From Halostagnicola larsenii XH-48 (GTDB lineage: Archaea > Halobacteriota > Halobacteria > Halobacteriales > Natrialbaceae), in assembly GCF_000517625.1 (NCBI RefSeq), contig NZ_CP007057.1, positions 1 through 64,000 on the forward strand: a stretch of 64,000 nt of DNA, written 5' to 3'. Shown here piece after piece: positions 9,198 to 19,083 of the stretch. The notes beneath the pieces were generated by a model. It was not told where the DNA came from. It was given only the letters and a program-made list of their open reading frames with translations, and searched no databases. Within the stretch, counting starts at the first letter, position 1. Each line of letters begins with the position of its first letter. The translations under genes and the position numbers were made by a program.

Positions 9198-9269
9198 TGA
9201 GTCTGCTTAGAGAACTACTATCTACTGAACCACCGAATAATTATACGAATCGTCCACCCATATTCTGCT

Positions 9270-9710
9270 ATGAGTAGTGATCATACAACCTCCAATCGCG
9301 CGCTTCTCGAGAACGTTCTACTCCCAGTCGCAAACGAGGATGACGCAGCAACGACGGCACTGGCGCTCGAGCCGTACGATCCCGAACAGGTAACGACGCT
9401 TCACGTCGTCGAGAAAGGAGAAGGTGTTCCAGACAAAAAACCGGTCGAGCAATCGCGGGAAATCGCGGAACAATCGTTCGCCGCTGTTCGCCAAACGTTC
9501 CCCGATGCGGACGATACTACTGCGTATGCTCGAGACATCGTTGGAGCGATCTTCGAGGTGGCCGATGAGGTCGATGCGAGTGCCATCGCTTACCGCACGC
9601 GCGGTGGGAATCGACTCATGCAATTCCTTTCGGGCGATCTAACGCTCAAGCTCGTGACCAATGCGGACCGACCCGTTATCGCATTGCCAGAGCCGACATC
9701 AGACGAGTGA
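9270..9710 (+). CDS. Universal stress protein (UspA family)
   Basis: A 146-aa single-domain Usp-like protein. It has the initial beta strand NVLLPVANEDD and the final PVIALPEP strand of the family, with a modified nucleotide loop (GGNRLMQFLSGDLTLKLV in place of G-2x-G-9x-GS), so ATP binding may be weakened. A TATA-like AATTATACG about 30 bp upstream fits a leaderless or nearly leaderless start. It converges with an APC permease that itself carries two Usp domains, so both may act in the same stress or transport response. Confidence 0.85.
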   Translation: MSSDHTTSNRALLENVLLPVANEDDAATTALALEPYDPEQVTTLHVVEKGEGVPDKKPVEQSREIAEQSFAAVRQTFPDADDTTAYARDIVGAIFEVADEVDASAIAYRTRGGNRLMQFLSGDLTLKLVTNADRPVIALPEPTSDE

Positions 9711-9737
9711 ACAGAACAGCCGTCACTAGAAACTATT

Positions 9738-12014
9738 TCACCGACGCCCGAAGAGGCGGTCTCGAAGCGACCGCGACGACGGCCGTTCAGTCAAGAGCAC
9801 TGATGTGTCTAAATCGTCGAGAATGTTGAACACGAGCGATCCCTCGACGATACGCGACAGGAGCCCTTGCTCTGTCGCCCCGAGGATGACGAGATCGTGA
9901 TCGGCGCTTAGACGTTCGATCGTAGCCTCTGGATCGCCCGTCTCGACACGCAAATCGGCAGTCGACAACTGGTGACCATTAGCCCACTCGCGGAGGAACG
10001 CTCGCCCCTCTGCTTGTTCGCCCTCGTCGACGACATGTAACAGCGACACTTCAACGTCGTTCATGTCGGCGAGTGCGAGGGCCACCTCAGCAGAGAGGTC
10101 GGACGACGCTCCGCCAGCCGTCGGAACGAGGATACTCGACGGATCGAATTCCGCCCCCTCGAACACGAGAAAGTCACACGGCAGGTTGTGCGTCAACTCG
10201 TCGAGAGCACTTTCCGCACGGCCGCCTGTGAATCGAGCACCGCCATAGCCCATCACGACCGTATCGGCATCGTTAGACTGCGCGGCATCGTACACCTCAT
10301 CGAATCCTCGATGCGAGAGGATCGTTTTCGTTTCGATTGGGACATCAAACGACGCTGCATCTCGTTTGGCAGCCTCGAGCAGAGTCTCTGAAGCGGCGTC
10401 GAGGTCTGCGCGGTTCTCCGCAGCGGCCTCGAGCGAGGTCTGATCGGGGACAGTAACGATATGAGTCGCGAGAACGCGGCCACCGCTGTATTTTGCGAGT
10501 GCACTCGCGATGCTAATCAGAGCGCTTTCGGTCCGCGGATTCGCAACTGCGACCATGATAGTCGGTCCGTTACGTCCCTTCGATTCGACTGTCTCAGCGG
10601 CACTAACGACCCGATTCGGGAGTTGGTCTCCTCGGTGGTGAATGTAATCGAAGAGAACGCCGTCTCGAGTCGTCTTGTGGCGTGCGTATACGAAGTACCA
10701 GAGAATTGCGGCTAGAACGAACGCGGCGGCCAGCGCGATTTCGTAAGTATCCATGAAGGCAACGAGCCCGAGCGAGAGAACTGCCCCGAGAATTGGCGTG
10801 ATGGGATAGAACGGGACTCGGAACTCCGGATCGTACTCCGGAACGTCCGCCTCGCGAAAGATGATAAGTGCGACGTTCATCAGCGCATAGACGATCAGAT
10901 GCAAGACGCTCGCCGCTTTCGCGAGGATTTCTATCTCTTGCCCGAGCAACGCGATAAAGACGATGATTAGCCCACCGGTGACGATAATTGATCGATATGG
11001 TGTCGCAAATTGGGGATGGATCTCGTTGAGCCAGTTGGTGACGATTTTGTCACGGCCCATCGCGAAATTGATACGAGCCGACGCCAGGATGGAGGCGTTC
11101 GCCGACGACGCTGTTGCCAGCAGTGCGCCAACGGTCATCACTGCCACTGCCCCGGCAGCGACTCCCCCGATTGGTCCCAGTGAGGACGGAAACGCGACTT
11201 CGGCCGCCTGAGCGACTGGGGCGTCCTGACTGAGGTCGGGCCACGGAATAACGCCAAGCATGGTCGTCACGAGCACCCCATAAATGACCGTGACGATTGC
11301 GACACTACCGATGATAGCGATTGGAAGATTTCGACCAGGATTCTGTAACTCTTCGGCGACGGTCGCGATTTTCGCATAGCCAAGGAACGAAACGAACACG
11401 AGCGCAGTCGCTGGTAGAATCGCCCCTACACCGAACGGCGCAAACCCGCCCTCAGCGAGTAAAGTTGAATAGTCGAACGAAGTAAAGCCCGCAAAAGCGA
11501 ACACCGTGAGGATCGCGAGCAGCGTAAACACGATGACCGTCTGGATGCCTCCAGTTTCTTTGGCACCGATGTAGTTGATACCGACGAAAACCCCACCGGC
11601 GATGAGTGCACCCAACTGGATCGGTGTGAGAAACGCAACCCCAGGGAGCGAAACGAATTCAACGAGATACTGGCCGAATCCAATGCAGTAGAACGCAGAG
11701 GCGAATGCAAGTCCCATCCAGTCACCCATGCCAGCGATCGACCCGAACATCGGCCCGAGCGCCTTGTTAATATAGTAGTATCCGCCCCCAGCTTTTGGCA
11801 TCGCAGTCCCAAGCTCAGAGACTGATAACGCGTTTACCATTGCAACCAACCCCCCAACAATGAATGAAACGACGACGATTGGCCCTGCTGTGTTGGCGGC
11901 AACACCGGGTAGAACGAAAATCCCGGCGCCGATCATCGTTCCGATACCGATAGTCATCGCAGAGATGAGGCCTAGATCTTTCGCGAGTTCCTCATCACTC
12001 TCGCCGTGGCTCAT
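9738..12014 (-). CDS. APC-family amino-acid permease with C-terminal Usp domains
   Basis: About 758 aa. The N-terminal part holds roughly 12 membrane helices of the amino acid-polyamine-organocation superfamily, with the first-helix signature IGAGIFVLPG. From about residue 465 onward, two tandem universal-stress-protein domains face the cytoplasm. Such APC-Usp fusions are known in haloarchaea; the Usp part may tune transport through nucleotide binding. The ATG at 12014 (MSHGESDEELAKDLG) is preferred; upstream in-frame ATGs add 27 residues without family character. It is divergently transcribed from an Lrp/RCK regulator, its most likely controller. Confidence 0.92.
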   Translation of the reverse strand: MSHGESDEELAKDLGLISAMTIGIGTMIGAGIFVLPGVAANTAGPIVVVSFIVGGLVAMVNALSVSELGTAMPKAGGGYYYINKALGPMFGSIAGMGDWMGLAFASAFYCIGFGQYLVEFVSLPGVAFLTPIQLGALIAGGVFVGINYIGAKETGGIQTVIVFTLLAILTVFAFAGFTSFDYSTLLAEGGFAPFGVGAILPATALVFVSFLGYAKIATVAEELQNPGRNLPIAIIGSVAIVTVIYGVLVTTMLGVIPWPDLSQDAPVAQAAEVAFPSSLGPIGGVAAGAVAVMTVGALLATASSANASILASARINFAMGRDKIVTNWLNEIHPQFATPYRSIIVTGGLIIVFIALLGQEIEILAKAASVLHLIVYALMNVALIIFREADVPEYDPEFRVPFYPITPILGAVLSLGLVAFMDTYEIALAAAFVLAAILWYFVYARHKTTRDGVLFDYIHHRGDQLPNRVVSAAETVESKGRNGPTIMVAVANPRTESALISIASALAKYSGGRVLATHIVTVPDQTSLEAAAENRADLDAASETLLEAAKRDAASFDVPIETKTILSHRGFDEVYDAAQSNDADTVVMGYGGARFTGGRAESALDELTHNLPCDFLVFEGAEFDPSSILVPTAGGASSDLSAEVALALADMNDVEVSLLHVVDEGEQAEGRAFLREWANGHQLSTADLRVETGDPEATIERLSADHDLVILGATEQGLLSRIVEGSLVFNILDDLDTSVLLTERPSSRSLRDRLFGRR

Positions 12015-12116
12015 ACTGGGGTATTGAATACCCTCCATATAACAACACCGATAGAATTGCGGAATCCCGAATATACAGGGCCAATAATTGCTCAATGAGT
12101 AATATACGCACCATCG

Positions 12117-12124
12117 TTATAAAG
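12117..12124 (+). promoter_or_regulatory. TATA box for the Lrp/RCK regulator gene
   Basis: TTATAAAG lies about 28 bp before the ATG at 12148, which predicts a leaderless transcript, the common haloarchaeal arrangement. Confidence 0.55.
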
Positions 12125-12147
12125 TATCACGCTGCTAGATAGCTGGC

Positions 12148-12906
12148 ATGGACTATCGACTTGACGAAATTGATCGGCGCATTATTTACGAATTGATGAA
12201 TGATGCCCGAAATACATCTGCACCTACTATTGCTGCAGAGGTTAATGTTTCTGCAGGAACGATCCGAAATCGAATTGCGCAACTTGAGGCGCATAGTATT
12301 ATTTCTACGTATACCGCAGAGATCGATTTTGAACAAGCGGATGGTCACTTGACAAACCTCTACATTTGCAATGCACCAGTCTCCGAACGGAATGCGCTCG
12401 CACAGGAAGCCAGTGGTATTCCCGGTGTTATCAACGTTCGTCAGTTGATGACTGGTCGTCGCAATCTCCATATCATGGCGGTTGGAGAGGACACTGCACA
12501 ACTGAGGCGGATCACTCGAGCACTCTCACGGCTCGGTATCGAGATCGAAGACGAGACGCTTGTGGAGTCAGAAACACATAGTCCCTATTCGGCGTTTGGC
12601 CCCGATGAAGAAGCTTCACTATCAAAAGTAACAGACATCATTAGCCTCGCTGGTGAAGCAAATGTCGTCGATATAACTGTCGAAACCGAGGCCCCGATCG
12701 TAGATCATACCCTTGAAGAGGCAGTTGAGAACGCAGTTCTTGATGCCGACTCGTTGGTTATCGCGATCGAACGCGACAATCGCGTGTTGACGCCCCATGG
12801 AACAACTGTTATTGAACCAGATGACATCGTGACCGTGCTCTCCCAGCGTGGAGACACTGATACTGTCCTTGATGCATTCACTGCTGAAGAAACGGCTCAG
12901 CGGTGA
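12148..12906 (+). CDS. Lrp/AsnC-type regulator with C-terminal RCK_C (TrkA-C) domain
   Basis: A 252-aa fusion. Residues 1-60 form the Lrp-type HTH (LDEIDRRIIYELMNDAR, then a recognition helix SAGTIRNRIAQLE). Residues 65-140 resemble the Lrp ligand-binding RAM domain. Residues 170-245 are a TrkA-C/RCK_C domain (APIVDHTLEEAVENA, IAIERDNRVLTPHGTTVI). RCK_C domains bind small ligands such as cyclic di-AMP in several families, so the protein could couple ion or osmotic state to transcription. Position between an APC-Usp permease and trkA-trkH supports a role in osmotic transport control. Ligand and targets are inferred. Confidence 0.92.
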   Translation: MDYRLDEIDRRIIYELMNDARNTSAPTIAAEVNVSAGTIRNRIAQLEAHSIISTYTAEIDFEQADGHLTNLYICNAPVSERNALAQEASGIPGVINVRQLMTGRRNLHIMAVGEDTAQLRRITRALSRLGIEIEDETLVESETHSPYSAFGPDEEASLSKVTDIISLAGEANVVDITVETEAPIVDHTLEEAVENAVLDADSLVIAIERDNRVLTPHGTTVIEPDDIVTVLSQRGDTDTVLDAFTAEETAQR

Positions 12907-13146
12907 CGGTTTGGCATCTATCAACTGGCAGTCGCGTCGTTCGAAAGGCTCGTGCACAGTAATGGTAAATATAAATCGAAACTGGTCCAGTTCTGACAGC
13001 CTACGCTCGGTGAACGGAATCGAACGCCGCCAAATCCAAGAGTTCGAAATCGGAGTAACCAAGCAAGTGAATCGCTTGAGGGCGAGTCAAAAGATATTCA
13101 TCCGAAATCAAGCGCTACCTCTGACGTTTACCTCGGATGGGGTGCT

Positions 13147-13503
13147 TCACTCATCCATAGATTTATCGCGGCCCAGTAGCACCCAATGTAACTCTTCTTT
13201 CCCATCGGGATGCCGTTCACGCGTGACGTGATAGGCGTACGGACCATGAGGACAGTCTTCGCAATCATTCCCACAAGGTTGTCGTTTCACCACTTCTGTA
13301 TACCCAGGATGCTCAGTTATTTCCACGATCTCCTCCCCCGGAAACGGTTCGATCTGTAGTAGTGGTGCATTGTGAGTGTGGAGTAACTCTTGGGCGTAAA
13401 TGATCGTTTCTCGAAGGTCGTGGATGTCCATCTCCTGTAAGGTTGTAGCGACGTCGCCGGGGAGGTCAGTGGGTGGACTTGGCGTATCCGATGGATCACT
13501 CAT
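13147..13503 (-). CDS. Conserved haloarchaeal hypothetical with Cys cluster
   Basis: About 118 aa from the ATG at 13503 (a longer frame from 13530 adds nine residues). The C-terminal half carries CGNDCEDCPHGPYAYHV and RERHPDGKEELHWVLLG, a C-x3-C-x2-C-x2-G motif followed by a strand-rich segment that resembles small DNA- or zinc-associated domains of archaeal plasmid genes. The N-terminal half is Pro-rich, then helical. Function unknown. It lies alone between the Lrp/RCK regulator and trkA. Confidence 0.7.
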   Translation of the reverse strand: MSDPSDTPSPPTDLPGDVATTLQEMDIHDLRETIIYAQELLHTHNAPLLQIEPFPGEEIVEITEHPGYTEVVKRQPCGNDCEDCPHGPYAYHVTRERHPDGKEELHWVLLGRDKSMDE

Positions 13504-13743
13504 GGTAGAAAATTGGTGATGACACCACATATATCTCAGGATGCATAGACCAGACTACGGTCTGTGATTGAATGGTGAGAGTGACAAAGGATTGTAGGAC
13601 TCGTCTTCTTTAGAGGATGGGGTTTTCTCCGTAACTTGCCGTAAGGCCGCGGGTATCAATCAAACCGCCCCAACTGAGACTTGAGGCCCTAATTCGTCTC
13701 TTCCAAAGCGGTATATTTTCACCGGAGACGCGACAAAACCGAG

Positions 13744-14433
13744 ATGATGTACATTATCATCGTGGGTGCGGGCGATATTGGTATCCCGCTGATTGATATT
13801 GCGACCCAATCAGGAAACGAGGTCGTCGTTATCGAGAACGATCCCAAACGCGCGGATCATGCCGCTGGTGAATATGATTGTTTGATCCTCAACGATGACG
13901 CCACGGCCCACGAAGCGCTCATCGATGCCGGGATCGGGAAAGCTGATGCGCTTATCAGTACGACTGATCGGGACGCGACCAACATCATGGTGTGTCTGCT
14001 CGCACAGGAACACGATGTTCCCGCAATCGTCTCGGTCGTTCACGACCCTGAACATATGAACGTGTTCCGCCAGATCGGGGTCAACACAATGGAGAACCCG
14101 CAGGAACTCATCGCCGAATACCTGTATCGGTCAGTGGCGCGCCCGGCAATCGTTGACTACATGCGAATCGGCGAGCAGGCGGAAGTGTTCGAAATCACGG
14201 TAAGTGAAAACGCACCAATCGCTGGAAAGACGATCTTCGAGGCAGCAGATGAGGGGGTCCTCCCTGACGATGTCCTGATCGTTGCGATCGAACGCGAAGG
14301 ACAAGATCCTCCGCTAACCCCACAGGGAGATACGAAGATCCATACTGGGGATCTACTGACGGTCTATTCGGGATTCGGTGCCACGCCGGAACTCACAGAC
14401 GTATTCGGGCACCAGAAAGATCAGACGAAATAA
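13744..14433 (+). CDS. trkA: TrkA-type potassium channel/transport regulatory subunit
   Basis: A 229-aa cytoplasmic protein with an N-terminal Rossmann RCK_N domain (IIVGAGDIGIPLID near the start, then VVIENDPKRAD and the DATAHEAL segment) and a C-terminal RCK_C domain from about residue 145. It binds NAD(H) and gates the TrkH channel encoded 118 bp downstream on the same strand. Start: ATG at 13744, with a second ATG directly after. A TATA-like GTATATTTTC about 30 bp upstream fits a short leader. Confidence 0.93.
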   Translation: MMYIIIVGAGDIGIPLIDIATQSGNEVVVIENDPKRADHAAGEYDCLILNDDATAHEALIDAGIGKADALISTTDRDATNIMVCLLAQEHDVPAIVSVVHDPEHMNVFRQIGVNTMENPQELIAEYLYRSVARPAIVDYMRIGEQAEVFEITVSENAPIAGKTIFEAADEGVLPDDVLIVAIEREGQDPPLTPQGDTKIHTGDLLTVYSGFGATPELTDVFGHQKDQTK

Positions 14434-14551
14434 CGCTCGAAATGCCCGCCTACCCACACGTACCTGCCCGCTGTGACGCTCACCGAGACGGCGTAACCGA
14501 GTATGGACATTTCGACGTGTATATGCATCCTGAGGAGGCAGTTGGCGATAG

Positions 14552-16102
14552 ATGAACGGAGCGGTAGAAACGATCGGGCGGGATCTTGGACGAATATTCC
14601 AGGCATTGGCTGGGTTATTGTTCGTTTCCGTACTCGTCTCACTCATTTGGGGCGAGTACTGGACAATACCCGCATTGTTGGTCTCCGGAGTGCTGCCGTT
14701 TGCTATCGGTTACGTTTTGACATCGCGGTTCAGTGGTGCGGCTCAGCCTGGGAAACTACACGGGATGATCATCGCCGCGATGGGATGGTTCTGCGTCGCA
14801 CTCTTCGGCTCGCTGCCGTTCTTCCTTATCTCATGGACGGCTGAACTCGCGCCTGCAGCACTCGGAATACCGGCACAGACGTCGACGCTCGCAGCGTTCA
14901 CCGATCCGCTCAATGCTGTATTCGAGAGCATGAGCGGTTTTACTGGGACCGGATTAACGATGACGGACAACGAGGAGGTCTTGCCGCGAACGCTGCAGTG
15001 GTGGCGGTCGTTCACCGAGTGGGTTGGCGGTGTTGGCGTGATCGTCCTCACGACGGCGATTCTCGCGCGCCCCGGAAGCGGTTCGTTAACTCTCTATGAA
15101 AGCGAAGCCCGCTCCGAACGAATTCATCCCAGTATTGTCTCGACAGTACAGACGATCTGGTGGATCTTCCTGCTGTTTACATTTGTCTCGATCTTACTGC
15201 TGTGGGCTGTTGGCATGCCGATCTGGGGGGCGATCAATCATGGGATGACGGGCCTTTCGACCGGCGGATTTTCGATCACGGACAACTCGATTGCCACCTA
15301 CGATAGTGCCGCTATCGACTTCGCACTCCTGCCAGTCATGTTGCTCGGCAGTATCGCGTTTCCGGTCCACTATCTCATCTTACAAGGAGACCTTCGAAAC
15401 TTCTATACGGACCTCCAGACTCGGTGGGTGTTTATTTACATGGGCATTGGAACGATCGTCCTCTCCGGAATAATCTATGCCACTGAGACGTACGACACGC
15501 TGTTTTCGGCGTTTCGCTACGGCTCATTTCAGTTCGTTTCAGCGGCGACCTGTGCCGGCTTCCAAACCGCCGTCGACACGACTAACGTGGCACTTGGTCG
15601 GTGGCCGGCGCAAGCACAGCTCACAGTGGTCTTCGGAATGATCGTTGGTGGCGCAGCCGGATCGACAGCCGGCGGAATCAAACTGGTTCGGTCGCTCACG
15701 CTGTTGAAGGGCATCCGTTTTCGTATCTCCGAGGTGTTCTATCCCGACTCAGCTGTCCGACGGCTGAAAATCAACGGTCGGCGCCTCAACGAACAGGAAG
15801 TCCGGCAGGAGTTCGAAGAAGCAGCGATCATCGGCTTCCTCTGGTTCGTCTTTCTCGCCATCGGTACCTTTGTCCTCCTCTTGATCCTCCCACAGGGTGA
15901 GTACGCCCTCGAGAACGTGATCTTCGAGGTTGCCAGCGCTCAGGGCAACGTCGGTCTTTCTGCGGGCATCACTGGTCCAGAATCGCTCCCGACGCCCGGT
16001 AAAATCATGTTCCTGTTCAATATGTGGATTGGACGGCTTGAAATCATTCCCGTGCTCGTTACGTTACGGACGATTTTCGACCGTGGAGGGCTGTACCGAT
16101 GA
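14552..16102 (+). CDS. trkH: TrkH-family potassium uptake channel
   Basis: A 516-aa membrane protein with the four membrane-pore-membrane repeats of the Trk/Ktr superfamily. Selectivity-filter segments are visible as SGFTGTGLT (about 130), GLSTGGFSI (about 235), ATCAGFQT (about 330) and AQGNVGLSAG (about 465). It mediates K+ uptake with the TrkA protein encoded upstream, the usual way haloarchaea keep molar cytoplasmic potassium. It overlaps the next small gene by 4 bp (ATGA). Confidence 0.94.
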   Translation: MNGAVETIGRDLGRIFQALAGLLFVSVLVSLIWGEYWTIPALLVSGVLPFAIGYVLTSRFSGAAQPGKLHGMIIAAMGWFCVALFGSLPFFLISWTAELAPAALGIPAQTSTLAAFTDPLNAVFESMSGFTGTGLTMTDNEEVLPRTLQWWRSFTEWVGGVGVIVLTTAILARPGSGSLTLYESEARSERIHPSIVSTVQTIWWIFLLFTFVSILLLWAVGMPIWGAINHGMTGLSTGGFSITDNSIATYDSAAIDFALLPVMLLGSIAFPVHYLILQGDLRNFYTDLQTRWVFIYMGIGTIVLSGIIYATETYDTLFSAFRYGSFQFVSAATCAGFQTAVDTTNVALGRWPAQAQLTVVFGMIVGGAAGSTAGGIKLVRSLTLLKGIRFRISEVFYPDSAVRRLKINGRRLNEQEVRQEFEEAAIIGFLWFVFLAIGTFVLLLILPQGEYALENVIFEVASAQGNVGLSAGITGPESLPTPGKIMFLFNMWIGRLEIIPVLVTLRTIFDRGGLYR

Positions 16103-16308
16103 GAATCGGTGACCTCCCGAACGTCGGCGATCCCTTCGAGGGCGGGGCTGAAGATCAGGTGTTCGACTCGCTGTTACTTCTTGGCCCGATTATCATCGTC
16201 CTCATCGCCATCGTCGGACGATCGGCGCTTACGACGATCATTACAGTCGCGTATCTCTCGAGTTTTGTTGGCTACGTCCTGTATCGGGGGGCTCATAGGG
16301 GCTCGTGA
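16099..16308 (+). CDS. Small membrane protein coupled to trkH
   Basis: 69 aa. The start overlaps the trkH stop by ATGA, so it is translationally coupled. An amphipathic N-terminus (DLPNVGDPFEGGAEDQVFD) precedes two hydrophobic helices, about residues 25-42 and 45-62. It may be an accessory subunit of the potassium channel; this is inferred from coupling only. Confidence 0.75.
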   Translation: MRIGDLPNVGDPFEGGAEDQVFDSLLLLGPIIIVLIAIVGRSALTTIITVAYLSSFVGYVLYRGAHRGS

Positions 16309-16568
16309 AACTGGTTAGAAGTAGGTAACCAATGCCTCTGAGAGAAAACAGTCATTTGAGCCAAAAATCTATAGATGGAAGCGAATTCAGAGTAGCTAGC
16401 AGCGGTGATGCCTGCGACGGGGACAGCAATTATGAATCCGATGACGGCACTCGACTCGATCATCGCAACAGCGGCCCCGGACAGCGAGAAGATGCCCGCT
16501 GCAATTATCGCTCCCAGTCCAATGGCGAACGCGATTTTGAAATCCAGTGTTCGTGTGTGTTCTACCAT
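16293..16568 (-). pseudogene. N-terminal fragment of an APC amino-acid permease
   Basis: A 91-aa frame whose first 65 or so residues are a clean APC permease start: MVEHTRTLDFKIAFAIGLGA, the first-helix IAAGIFSLSG motif, and the second helix ending at SEFASIY. After this the sequence loses all family character and stops. A working permease needs about 400 further residues, so this is a truncated relic. Confidence 0.8.
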
Positions 16569-16663
16569 CGAGCCTTATATTGATGCTGGTTTAATAAATT
16601 TTAAACCCATAATATAATATGAAAGCTGCGATCATTCGTTATTGTGAATCGTTGACTATCAAG

Positions 16664-16790
16664 TCATCTCTCGAGAGAATAATCCACAATCATTATACGA
16701 AATCCACCATCAACTTCATCGAAGTAGCCCCGATCTCGTAGTTGGATCAGTGTGTAGGTGGCATCTTCAGGTTCGAAGATCTGATTCGAA
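16664..16790 (-). pseudogene. C-terminal scrap of a winged-helix-like protein
   Basis: The minus-strand frame ending at the stop 16664-16666 reads FEPEDATYTLIQLRDRGYFD, then EVDGGFRIMIVDYSLER. The helix-turn pattern followed by a beta hairpin resembles the wing of an archaeal HTH protein. A stop codon cuts it off upstream (about 16800). It is probably a leftover of a larger gene. Low certainty. Confidence 0.35.
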
Positions 16791-16813
16791 CGAGGGTTTC
16801 AGGAATGTCTGCA

Positions 16814-18016
16814 TCAGGTGGAAATGTCGGCCGGTTCGGTGGGTGTTGTCGGTTCAGGGAGCGAGGTCTGAGCCGCTCTGCGACGGCGAAACCAACGGAA
16901 AATAGTTCCAGGAAGCAACTTGACAGCGAGATTGCGTGCTCGAATGCCGACGCTTGATTGCACCAACCCGAGCATTCCGAGCCGGTGGGATTCGGACCGA
17001 ATCCTGTCCGCTCTCGGTTTTCGCTTGGTTTCGAACTCCTCAAACGCTGTCGTGGGACCGTCTTGCATGTCCAGCGCGTGCACCAACGCAAGTGCGTCCT
17101 CGATGGCCTGTGCCGCCCCCTGACCTGCGAACGGTAACATCCCATGGGCTGCGTCTCCGGCAATAACAACCGATCCACAAGACCATGTCTCTAAGGAGGG
17201 GATGTCCCTGAGGCCAGTGACGAAGACTTCGTCAGCATCAAGAGAACCGACCACGGTGGGAATCGGCTCCGGATAGTCGGCGTATCGGTTACGAAGCGCC
17301 GCAATTGTGTCCACAGGGCCAGTCGAATCGGCTGGTGCGGGTCCGGGTGCTGTTGCGAACCAGTAGAACCGATCAGCGTCGATTGGTGCTCCGCCAGTGT
17401 AGGTCCCGTTCCCCCAAATTTCGACTCCCTGAGAACGGTATGCCTCGGGTAGGTCGACTGTGGTGACAGCTCGGTAGACGATACTCTCCAGTGCTTGCGG
17501 TTCGATACCCGCAGCGATCACGTCTCGGACCGAGGAGTCGATGCCGTCAGCCCCGATAAGGATATCCGGCTGAATGTGCGTTCCGTCGGCGAATCGAGCC
17601 ATCGGTGGGTCGGTGTTGCAGACTGTTTCACACGCCATTCCAGTGCGAATCTCGATATCGAGTTCTTCGAGGAGTATTCGCTGGAGTTCGGCACGGTGGA
17701 TCGCGACGAACCCGTACCCGAACTGGCTCCGCTCGACCTGATTAAGATCGAATCGATTGAGAACGCGACCGCTAGAGGAACGAATCAGACTGTCGCTGAG
17801 GGGGACCCCTGCAGTGCGGATACGGTCGGCTATCCCGAGTCGATCGAAGACGAGGAGCGCATTCGTCTGTAGTAACAGTCCAGCACCAATGGGCCGATAT
17901 TCGGACGCGGCTTCGTAGACTGTCGGCGTCCAGCCTCGTTGCTCGAACGCGAGGGCCGTGGTAAGACCACAGATGCCGCCACCGACGATCGCAACCTCAG
18001 GTTTCGCTCGCACCAT
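16814..18016 (-). CDS. FAD-dependent monooxygenase (PHBH-like)
   Basis: A 400-aa group A flavoprotein hydroxylase. The N-terminal dinucleotide fold shows VAIVGGGICGLTTALAFEQR, the DG motif appears as LIGADGIDSSVR, and the GD motif as VVIAGDAAHGMLPFAGQG. These enzymes add one oxygen atom to aromatic or polycyclic substrates using NAD(P)H; the substrate here is unknown. The C-terminal 70 residues are basic (FRWFRRRRAA) and then Pro/Thr-rich. It is divergent from a Bat-type regulator at 18194, a possible controller. Confidence 0.9.
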   Translation of the reverse strand: MVRAKPEVAIVGGGICGLTTALAFEQRGWTPTVYEAASEYRPIGAGLLLQTNALLVFDRLGIADRIRTAGVPLSDSLIRSSSGRVLNRFDLNQVERSQFGYGFVAIHRAELQRILLEELDIEIRTGMACETVCNTDPPMARFADGTHIQPDILIGADGIDSSVRDVIAAGIEPQALESIVYRAVTTVDLPEAYRSQGVEIWGNGTYTGGAPIDADRFYWFATAPGPAPADSTGPVDTIAALRNRYADYPEPIPTVVGSLDADEVFVTGLRDIPSLETWSCGSVVIAGDAAHGMLPFAGQGAAQAIEDALALVHALDMQDGPTTAFEEFETKRKPRADRIRSESHRLGMLGLVQSSVGIRARNLAVKLLPGTIFRWFRRRRAAQTSLPEPTTPTEPADIST

Positions 18017-18193
18017 CAGTATCTCAGTCCTGACTCGGCCATGACAAATTGAACACCTAGCGTCATTACTACTCTATTGGACCGGACAGCCATTCGGGAA
18101 GGCTTCATACCTCTCGATTCGAGGAGAGTCATGAAACGTCGACTGCTGAATATTTACACGTCTTTATCAGGTACCACGGATAATCGTACACTA

Positions 18194-18850
18194 ATGCGGT
18201 ATCTCACGATCCATATTCGGCCGGCTGATAATGGAGCGTTTCATCCGCTTGCAGAACAGCTCGTGGACGAGCCGTCGATCACTCGAGAAGCGATTCGCAA
18301 CGTCGAGCTATTGGCCAATGGGACCATCCTGTTATTCGCCGAGGGAAGCGGCGACCGGGAGCGGTATGAGGAGATAATGGAAAACTCGAAGTTCGTCATC
18401 GATTATCTCGTGTCCGGCGAGGATCGATGGATGGCAGTCAGTCAGTTTGAACCGACCGACCTGACTCGTCGGATGCTGAAACGACAACGTGAGTCGGATC
18501 TCATCATCGAGACGCCGATCTACTTCAACGCTGATGGATCGTTCCAAGTGTCGTACTTGGGGACCGACTCGGCCTTTCAGGAATTTGTCCAAGACAGTGG
18601 AGAACAACTCCCAGTTACGTTCGAAGTCATCGAAACGGGTGAGTACAAACCTGACGAAGCATCGTTCACACGGCTGTTAACGACTCGCCAGCAGGAGGTA
18701 CTTGAGACGGCCGTCAAAGCAGGATACTACAGCATTCCCCGGGAGTCGACGCTTGATGACGTGGCAGCGATAGTCGGAATCGCCCCCACGACCGTTGGTG
18801 ACCATCTCCGCAAAGTCGAAGAGCGCGTATTCGAGACCCTCGTTCATTGA
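18194..18850 (+). CDS. Bat-type HTH regulator
   Basis: A 218-aa regulator opening MRYLTIHIRPADNGAFHPL. The N-terminal sensory part is followed by a C-terminal HTH_10 (LTTRQQEVLETAVKAGYYS, then PRESTLDDVAAIVGIAPTTV). The ATG at 18194 matches the start used by its paralogue at 3148-3828; a frame from 18077 adds unsupported residues. It stands divergent from the monooxygenase gene. Confidence 0.9.
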   Translation: MRYLTIHIRPADNGAFHPLAEQLVDEPSITREAIRNVELLANGTILLFAEGSGDRERYEEIMENSKFVIDYLVSGEDRWMAVSQFEPTDLTRRMLKRQRESDLIIETPIYFNADGSFQVSYLGTDSAFQEFVQDSGEQLPVTFEVIETGEYKPDEASFTRLLTTRQQEVLETAVKAGYYSIPRESTLDDVAAIVGIAPTTVGDHLRKVEERVFETLVH

Positions 18851-19083
18851 GACGAGCGGATCGGAGTCGGTATCTCTCCTCACGGCATTCGATCGCATGC
18901 AGCCATCTAACCAACGATCAATTCAGCTGGGGGGTGCATTCTTTGTAGTAATTCTCGCTCGACCCTGACCTAATATCGCTTGGAATCTCTCGAGGATTGG
19001 TTCAGGGGATACTTCTATTCGTCGTGTGGGGGTTCGAGACGATAGTACTGTAAATGCGGTCGTCAGACGCAGTCTAATGAGCA

